Shown: one piece after another, positions 57,049 to 64,000 of the stretch
How positions within the stretch are numbered: position 1 is the stretch's first letter
Layout: every line of letters starts with the position of its first letter
Assembly (NCBI RefSeq): GCF_018446385.1
Contig: NC_056000.1
Span: forward strand, 35,439,511-35,503,510
From: Zingiber officinale
Lineage: Eukaryota; Streptophyta; Magnoliopsida; Zingiberales; Zingiberaceae
DNA: 64,000 bases
Reading direction: 5' to 3'
The notes under the pieces: model-generated
Database searches by the model: none
Told to the model about the DNA's origin: nothing
Seen by the model: the letters and a program-made list of their open reading frames with translations, nothing else
Made by a program: the position numbers and the translations under genes

Positions 57049-57560
57049 TCGAGTGTTAACCATGGAATTAGGCTTTTAACTTGGATTGAGAGCAAGGCTT
57101 ATTTGGTTACTATGAGAAAGTTCATGAAAGAGAGATGCTATAGAACAATAAAAAATATGATACTTATAGTATTTTGTATAGAGAAATTGTAATTTGTGAA
57201 GTTTTAAGATTATCATGAGTTAAGAAGCCTCATTTTTACTTATTTTTATAAATGTTAAATATTTGTTTTGCCACCGATATTTAGATGTAATAAATGTGAT
57301 TACCATATTTGTCTTGAGGTTAGATTTGTGAGCTATTGGCTTATGCAAGTACAGAAAATTGAAATGGTAAGTGTTCCGGTGTGAAATAGGAATGAGTCAA
57401 CTCCGTAGAACTTTTTTTTGTTGACTTGGACCACATGCCATTGGATTTATCTTCTTCAATCGGTCAGCTCGTAGCGGATCGGGCATGTATTGCCGAATGA
57501 AAAGGAGATGAACCAATTCCTTCTTTGCCTCGTTGGACATTTTGCTTCCTTTCTAAAACA
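57049..57560. other. 3' flank of SWAP70 gene
   Basis: Probable 3' UTR to about 57180, then spacer. Nothing further supported. Confidence 0.5.
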
Positions 57561-57704
57561 GATCAATTAGAGGTTAGTAGGGAGATCAAGGCGCACCTTG
57601 GCATGACTGGCGACCCAACGCTCAAGTTGGATTTGGAAAAGAAGCTGAGAACAAGAATGGAGAATAATAGTAGTTTAGAAATCAATTGTCATACCGACTC
57701 TGCT
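57561..57704 (+). pseudogene. Orphan exon-like segment
   Basis: A 144-base open segment lies between an acceptor-like TCTAAAACAG and a donor-like GTAAGT, exactly 48 codons with phase 0 on both sides. It encodes a charged peptide (QLEVSREIKAHLGMTGDPTL, then LDLEKKLRTRMENN). Codon use looks genic, but I recognise no family and see no partner exons nearby. It may be a captured or relic exon, or chance. Confidence 0.3.
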
Positions 57705-58029
57705 GTAAGTGATTACCTTATATATCAAAGGAGACGAAGAAATATTTCCTATGTACTAAAGGCATTTCTTTCTTCATGCAACCTTTTTATTCCATACAGT
57801 TGTGTGATTCTGACATTTATAACTGTTGTAACTTATCACTGATGGATCCTTTCCGCATTCATAATCGACATCTCCTTTTCTATCTCTGTAATTGTCATTA
57901 CAACGTCAACCCTTAATGTCTGCTCTATAATAGACGTATGTTCTTATGCCTTTTACTTTTCCCATTGTTCCTATACTCAAAATAACATAGATACAATGTT
58001 TGGGAGCATTACTCACTTGGGCTTGTGCA

Positions 58030-58360
58030 TGTTACAATACTTGAGATCGTCACCTACTCAAGAATGTTATGGTACTCAGGATCATCACCCACTCAGACTC
58101 GGAAATACTATGGTGCTCGAGATTGTCATACACTTGAACTTAGGAACTCGGAAGCGTTGAGCACTCGGGCTTAGACACTCAAGAATATTACAATGCTGGG
58201 GATTATCATTCACTAGAACTTGGAAGCACCACCCACTCGGACTTGGGCACTCAGGAGCATCACCCACTCTGACTCGAGCATTCAGGAATGCTATGGTGCT
58301 CAAGATCATCACCCACTCAGACTTAAGAACTTAGGAGTACCATCCATTCAGGCTTAATAG
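58030..58360. repeat. Minisatellite-like imperfect repeats
   Basis: Units built from GATCATCACCCACTCAGACT, ACTxxGxxCTCAGGA and CTATGGTGCTC recur about every 30-60 bases with many variations. Antisense frames over it (58085-58312) are repeat translation, not a gene. Confidence 0.75.
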
Positions 58361-58770
58361 CACCAAGGTGATTGAAAATCATATTGACGGAATAAGTTTG
58401 GTCTAAAAGAATCATATTGATTGAGACAAGGAGGTATTATCTGGAGCATGTAAGAGAGAATCAGTAAGATTATATTTAAATTCATTATTTGTTGTTTTAT
58501 ATATTTTAATTTTAGTTACATTTATTTAGATTTTTTAAAAAAATATATTTTAAAAATATTGCAGCGGTGGTCATAATGTGAAATAGTGGTTGATAGAAAA
58601 TATTTATTTTTTAAGAAAGAATACTTTTGTTTACTTAAACAGTTTGAATAAAAACTGGTGATATTATGGAGTGAAAAAAAAATATCAATTTATTTCACCT
58701 TAAAAAAAAAATTATTTAAATGTAAACAGAAAAGAGAAAAAAAATTAATAGCAAAAAAGAAAATAAAAAC
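58361..58770. other. AT-rich spacer
   Basis: No gene. Its right end (58753-58770) provides the T-rich terminator of the minus-strand tRNA gene. Confidence 0.5.
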
Positions 58771-58844
58771 TTCCATTGCCGGGATTTGAACCCGGGTCGC
58801 CTGGGTGAAAGCCAGGTATCCTAACCGGACTAGACGACAATGGA
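58771..58844 (-). tRNA. trnE-UUC: tRNA-Glu (anticodon UUC)
   Basis: The minus strand folds as a tRNA. The 7-bp acceptor stem is TCCATTG/CAATGGA with discriminator A. The anticodon stem is CCTGG/CCAGG with loop CTTTCAC, hence anticodon TTC. The T arm is CCGGG-TTCAAAT-CCCGG. Internal promoters are A box (TAGTCCGGTTAGG) and B box (GGTTCAAATCC). GTTTTT directly after the gene suits RNA polymerase III termination. No intron. The CCA is not encoded, as is normal for a nuclear gene. Confidence 0.96.
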
Positions 58845-59300
58845 ACTGTTGTGAAGTTGCGTCACAAATTTTATTTAAATTAATTTCATAACTGTTTGTT
58901 GATATTAATTAAAATCAATGCCTTTTCCAAAAAAAAAAAATCCAAAACAATTATTTCTTTGAGTATCATAATGTGAGTTGTGTTATATATTTTTGAAGGG
59001 TATAAAAGGATGATTCTCAATTCGTTCATTTTTTAAAAGTATATATTTTATTCCTTGGAAATTTTCGCTTTTTTTAAAAAAAAAAATTGGTTCTAAACTA
59101 GTCTAATTCTCAAATAAATTCTAACCTTTAAAATTATACTATGTTTATCGATTTAAGTTTGAGTTCTAAAAGTTCATATAATAATTTTACTCACAATTGT
59201 CACACAAGTCTAAACTCACCCAATTTAATTTTATTTATATTAAATATTTTTAATAAATATTAATTTTATGGTAAATAATATGATTTTAGGATCGACTACT
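58845..59300. other. AT-rich spacer between the tRNA and TIM14 genes
   Basis: Nothing supported. Confidence 0.5.
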
Positions 59301-59694
59301 GTCAGGCCAATTTAGACCGGGCCGGACCCGTCAAGTCATTTTCTTGTAGCCCAAGCAATGGGAATCATCCCTATAAATCCCTCTCCGTCTTCGTCACCGC
59401 TCACCTCTTCTTCCGTCTTCCTCGCCGCTCACCTCTTCTTGTCTTCCTCCGTAATCTCTGCTCCGAAGAACGCAACTCTTTCGCCCTAAGTTCGTCTCAG
59501 GTACTTCAACCACCCCGCCCTCGAATTTGTCGTGTCAGATGTCGTTTCCAAGGGGAAAAACGTACCTTTTAGTTTAGGGTATTAGTTGTGATCAAATGCT
59601 TACCCTGTATGTTTTTTCTTTTTTGGTGCATGAAGCAGTGAGATTGCTTGGATTTGGATAGACTGGTTGGATTCTCAGTGCTGCGATCTTAATG
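59301..59694 (+). promoter_or_regulatory. TIM14 promoter and 5' UTR exons
   Basis: A TATA box (CTATAAATCC, 59371-59380) is preceded by AGCCCA (59349-59354, reverse of the TGGGCT site II motif common in genes for mitochondrial proteins). The leader contains a duplicated GCTCACCTCTTCTT unit (59399-59440). A first non-coding exon ends at 59500 (CAG|GTACTT). A second exon runs 59639-59694 and ends with the ATG. Confidence 0.65.
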
Positions 59695-62563
59695 GTACGT
59701 AATGATTCCGATGTTCAGTTAATCTTTTTTAAATGCTCGTTGCAAGGATTCTGAATTTTGCTTAGGTTGAACAAATTTTTTTGTTTGGTGATGAATGGTT
59801 GAGATGCTATGACAAAATACCAGTTTATTTGATGAATTTTGAGCTCTTTGTTTTGATGTCCCAATGAACGATGGTAAATGAAGAGGATAAATCATATTTT
59901 CTTTTTATGATGAATAGCTTTGATTAGTTTTTTGTCTTAACTTTGGGTGGATGAGTTACAAAGTATGGACTTCACTTCAGTATCAATGTTTCCTCTATTT
60001 CCCAACTGAAATAAAGAAAAAAATGATATATTGTTTATCGCTTTTAAGACATATAAAAATTTTGCTTCTATATACCCAGAAGGAAGGATAGGGGAGGACC
60101 AGTTCATGGAAATCTTCATTTATCAGCTCCAAATTTCAGTAGTAAGAAGTCTCCTCTCCTCGGATATGTTCACCTAGTTTTAGGCAGGTGAACATTGCGT
60201 CCATTGAAATAGAGATGACAATTGGTGTCATGTTGTGCTAATCAGTTGATAAACAAGTTGTGTCTGTATAAGGTGCATGAACTAAATTTTCTAAGTTAGG
60301 TTATATGATATAAAAGCTATCTATATTTTTAAAGTAAATTATTTTTGTAAATTGGTCAATTCATATCAACCCATTTATATGTTAGGGTGGTATCATGTCA
60401 TTTTAGGATTTTGTATCTACTAATTGTGTTTCAGATTAGATTAGGTTGGTTCATGTGTGATATTGTCAACACTAAAATAGGAAAGAAAAAATTGATCATT
60501 TTGCCCCTTCTCTTCTAACACAATGAGTTCTAGTGTGGCGAGTGGGGTATTAGGCATTGGATGAGATTGGCATCAAATGAGGTCGTGGTGGGTGGCCGAT
60601 GGGGAGGTGACATGATAACTTGCGAGGCAATGTGGCAAGTTAAAGTAGGCGAGGCAATGTGACAAGTTGTAGTAGGCTATGTGGTAAGGTGAAGTGGGTG
60701 TTAGAGAAGCTGAGCATAAACTTGTACCTTTACTCTCTCCTCTTTTCTCATCTCCTTTGTGTCGAGGTAGAGGGGAGTAAGTGGGAGTGAGCAAGAGGAA
60801 TTAAATAGGAACCATAATTTTTATTCCCTCTTTCTCTCATCTCTTTCCTTTCATTAGTAAATATAGCTACACTTATTATTGGAACTTTGTAGAATCCAAA
60901 AGTCTCTTTGGTCAAATGTATTTTCTCTCATTGTTTAAGCATACACAATCTTGTATCCCTTTTCATGTCATTCACAATAACACAACCCTGATTGCAGAAA
61001 CTATCGAACTCCAAATATGCAGTTATGTTTGGGGAAAAGGAGCTTTAATATTGCCTCCACTAACTATTAGACTGTCCCTGTAAATATTTGCCGCATTCCA
61101 TTTATTAAAGGAGCTTTCATATTGCCTCCAAATACTAGTGCAGTATAGCTTTTTTGCTGCATTCCATTTATTTGAATATTTGTCAACGTTTCCCTATTTT
61201 TCATTCCAACCAATTGGAAAGTTGAGGATTCTAACTTAAATAGTTGCTTTTGAGAGTGCTAATTACCATCTCCAACTTGGTCGTTCTCATGAACCAGCAG
61301 CATTATATTGTGTGTATGATTGATCAATGCATATCGGTGATTCTGATCGTAGTTCTCTCCTATAATGATATAAACTCTCCTATAATTGAAATTGTAATAT
61401 TTTAAAGTTTAGAAGTGAGATCTCTCATACTTATTTCATGCTTGAATACCATTCTGTAAGTTATTTTCGAGAAGTTTTAGTTGGGCCATAAGTGAACCTT
61501 AGTGAGCAAACTTAGTATTCTCGGCTTGATAAGAGTTGAATATGCCCATTCAATATATACCAGATCAATTAAATGAACAATTTTGAATAACTTATTAAAC
61601 TAAATAAACAAGATTAAATACATGTGTTTAGCTTGTTAATTTGTTGATGTTCATAATAAAGATTGTGAACAATGTCCACAAACAAAAGTTTGTTCATTAA
61701 CAAAGTTCTTATCAAACATGAAAATAGACAAGCAAGTTCTCAAAACGAATTTGTCAAGCTCACTAACCAAACTAACCAATCAAATAGGTTAAAAATGTAA
61801 AAGTTTTAAACAATCAAATAAGCTCAAATTGAGAGCTCGATAATATCTAAACAAACCAAGCTTGAACAAAACTCAAGCTCATAAAAAGAAATCAAGCTTG
61901 AATAACTATTTCAAGGACTTACTTCATTTTAGGCTTAGCTTACCTCTATTATCTTCTGTAACAAACTAGAACAATATAAAGTTTGGTTCGTCTTGGCTCA
62001 TTTTTGTCCTAAGATATAGTATTGCCGAAGATCCTAAGCATTTATAATTCCTGGTTTCTTCTTTTTGAATTATTTCCATCTAATAGCCAGTATCCATGAA
62101 TATGGTTCATACGCGATGATATCATGACATCTTCTAATCATTACTTCAGGCAATGCCTTTAATTGCAAGTCTAACAGTGGCTGCTGCTGCGATGGGAGGT
62201 CGATACATGATTCAGGCATGGCAGGCGTTTAAAGCTCGCCCTATTGTTCCTCGAGTCCGCAGGTTCTATCCAGGTGGCTTCGAGCAGCAGATGACAAAGC
62301 GAGAAGCCTCATTGATCCTTGGCGTGAGGTATGTCCAACTCTGGTTCCTTAACTGAATGTTATCTCATTGGTTCCTTGAGCAAACTCGGACTTGGACTTG
62401 TCACAGAGAGCATTCTCCACCGGATAAGATCAAGGAGGCTCACAGGAGAGTCATGGTGGCGAACCACCCGGATAGCGGAGGAAGCCATTTCCTCGCTTCG
62501 AAGATCAACGAGGCCAAGGACATGCTAACGGGTAAATTTAGAGGTGGTTCATCTGTGTTTTGA
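59692..62563 (+). CDS. TIM14: TIM14/PAM18 J-protein of mitochondrial import motor
   Basis: Coding parts are 59692-59694 (the ATG only), 62150-62328 and 62407-62563, GT-AG throughout, giving 112 residues, the same length as Arabidopsis TIM14. TIM14 (PAM18, DNAJC19) is an inner-membrane J protein that stimulates mtHsp70 in the presequence import motor. Residues about 4-22 form a transmembrane segment ([20 protein letters not shown]). Then comes AWQAFKARP, and the short J domain follows (about 50-105) with [32 protein letters not shown] and HPD at 81-83. The upstream ATG is preferred because the resulting MAMPLIA aligns with MATPFIA of plant homologues. Starting at 62153 would lose two residues. 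The first intron within the CDS is 2455 bases. Confidence 0.93.
61460..61955. repeat. Possible degenerate MITE in TIM14 intron
   Basis: AT-rich DNA with repeated AAGCTTG, AAGCTCA and CTCGATAA phrases resembling the MITE at 24524-24980. It ends near ACCTCTA, reverse of a TAGAGGT terminus. Duplications are uncertain. Confidence 0.3.
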
Positions 62564-64000
62564 TTTCTTCAGTGAGCACAATACACATGATGAATATGAC
62601 TCCGTAAGAGTGTTCCAGCTTCTAACAAAGGACTAACTAATTATATTCTCTATCCTGACAACGTTTTTTCCTTTTTCAATTTCTTGGAACAATTGAGATT
62701 GATTCACAGAGTTCATTTTGTAAGAATTGGGTTTTACTCGTTATGAAACAACACATGTGCAACTGGTGGTGTTAATTCTCAATTTATTCTTGAGGATGGA
62801 GCATTGAAAAGGTCAATTGATAAGAGATGTTCATTAATTGAACGGAGAATGATACAAAGGATAAGAACGGATTGTCCATTTATGAATGAATGATTTAGCA
62901 AAAATCAAAAGCATCTCTAATTATTAGAATGGATGTTTTTAAAAAACAATAATAAAAAAAGTGTTTAATATATTTATTATTTTAAAAACACTTTTATTTC
63001 AATTGAAATATTATTATAGTAACTATTAAATATAATATATATTATTTTTATTAAGTTAAACTTAAAAAAGAATATTTGTTTTAATATATAATAACTAGTG
63101 CTATATATTATAATTGTTATACAAGTATGTAATAAGGATATTAAAAAAAAAAATTAAAGCACACTTTTGTTTTTTTTACACTTATTACATAGACAAGCAC
63201 TTATTACATAGACACGTATGTAATAAGGATATTAAAAAAAATTAAAGCACACTTTTGTTTTTTTTACATGCAAATTTATCTATGAATAGCTATTTAATAG
63301 TAGTTATGATAATTTTTTAATACTAATGATTTATTTTTTGCAATAAGTAAATATTACGGAGGATATATACATTTAAAGGAGAAAGACAATGGATTACACA
63401 GGTTATCTTCCACCTTCGAAAGATGATAGATTTGGTTGCTCTGTGAAATCAGCCTGATCCAGTGCCCTTCACATCATGAACCGGACAAACTGGGCCTTAA
63501 CCCGATTATAACGATTCACTATCAACTTGGAATTGGCAGGCAAGCGATCGCACATTGAATCCACGCCAAGGAAATCACTAAAATCATCTAAGCCATTGAT
63601 TGTCCCTGCTTGGATCACGAGCTGCCGTGGGCTGGATCAACCGGTTAAGGCGTGACATCCTTGCACAATGAGTCGTAGGATCGAAGGTCCACGGACGCGC
63701 ACTGGATGAATAATCTGGGCCGGCTGTGTTAAATTCCGGAGACACCACGCTTTAATCGGGCCAGCATTCACCGCTGATTTACCTCCTCCTAGGATCCATG
63801 TTGGGCCAGGCCTAGGGGGCCGCTGGGCGGCGGAACCCGCCTTTTGCACAACGAGCTGCCACTGCACAGCTCGGCAATCGAGGCGCAAAGGAGAACCAAT
63901 ATATTTGGTGAAGTGTAGATAGAACGATGTGGGACTAACAGAGTTCGCTTTGGGACGGTAGATGAGCTCTCGGTCCCGGCGGTGCGAGCCACCAGGTGGG
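62564..64000. other. Intergenic region after TIM14
   Basis: 3' flank, then AT-rich DNA to about 63390, then GC-richer DNA to the end. The last 400 bases contain CTGGGCC and TTGGGCC motifs (63716, 63801) and could be upstream sequence of a gene beyond the edge. Antisense frames there show no known domain. Confidence 0.45.
63125..63267 (+). repeat. Direct repeat of about 55 bp
   Basis: GTATGTAATAAGGATATTAA plus AAAGCACACTTTTG occurs at 63125-63180 and 63216-63267, separated by two short copies of CTTATTACATAGACA. Confidence 0.85.

Noticed and set aside
58085-58312. 75-residue antisense ORF
   Set aside because: Translation of the minisatellite repeat.
63637-63992. Antisense ORFs at the right edge
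   Set aside because: Overlapping frames without known domains; the stretch more likely holds upstream sequence of a gene outside the window.

Overview
This window is nuclear DNA of a flowering plant. The genes have GT-AG introns and plant-type proteins (an L-type lectin receptor kinase, a RABF2 GTPase, a SWAP70 homologue, TIM14), and the retrotransposons are plant lineages (Sirevirus-type Ty1/copia, Tat- and Tekay-like Ty3/gypsy, CACTA, hAT). The style of the repeats suggests a monocot, perhaps Zingiberales, but this is an impression and not a proof.

Layout. Bases 1-16435 are nested LTR retrotransposons. An old Sirevirus-like element (B) with a decayed pol is interrupted by a reverse element (A, running off the left edge) and by a young, TSD-flanked, gag-only element (C, 1882-8429). 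A fragment of a Tekay-like LTR follows. Bases 16471-20991 are a decayed hAT-type element interrupted by a small non-autonomous Tat-like element, whose 5' LTR carries a hAT MITE. An intact intronless lectin receptor kinase gene lies at 21484-23490. Bases 24524-24980 hold another hAT-type MITE. Bases 25440-44545 are a deep transposon stack: a reverse LINE is split by a Tat solo LTR, which is split by a reverse gag-only Sirevirus-like element (D). D is in turn split by a Tekay-like LTR (itself carrying a copia solo LTR) and by a 7.2 kb CACTA transposon.

The right third is gene-rich. It holds a seven-exon RABF2/Rab5 gene on the minus strand (45273-49520) with a LINE relic in an intron. Next come a ten-exon SWAP70-like PH/coiled-coil gene (51775-57048) with a hAT MITE in its last intron, a tRNA-Glu(UUC) gene (58771-58844, minus), and a TIM14/PAM18 gene (59692-62563) whose ATG sits alone at the end of an exon. 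The host genes act in separate processes: surface signalling, endosomal traffic, Rho/ROP-type signalling, translation and mitochondrial protein import. No operon-like link is expected.

The main discoveries are structural. Insertion order can be read from target-site duplications, three Sirevirus-type copies show gag without pol, and element C carries arrays of GTCGAC-centred palindromes. Exon limits were set by eye from splice consensus and known protein families. Divergent transposon borders are approximate where stated.
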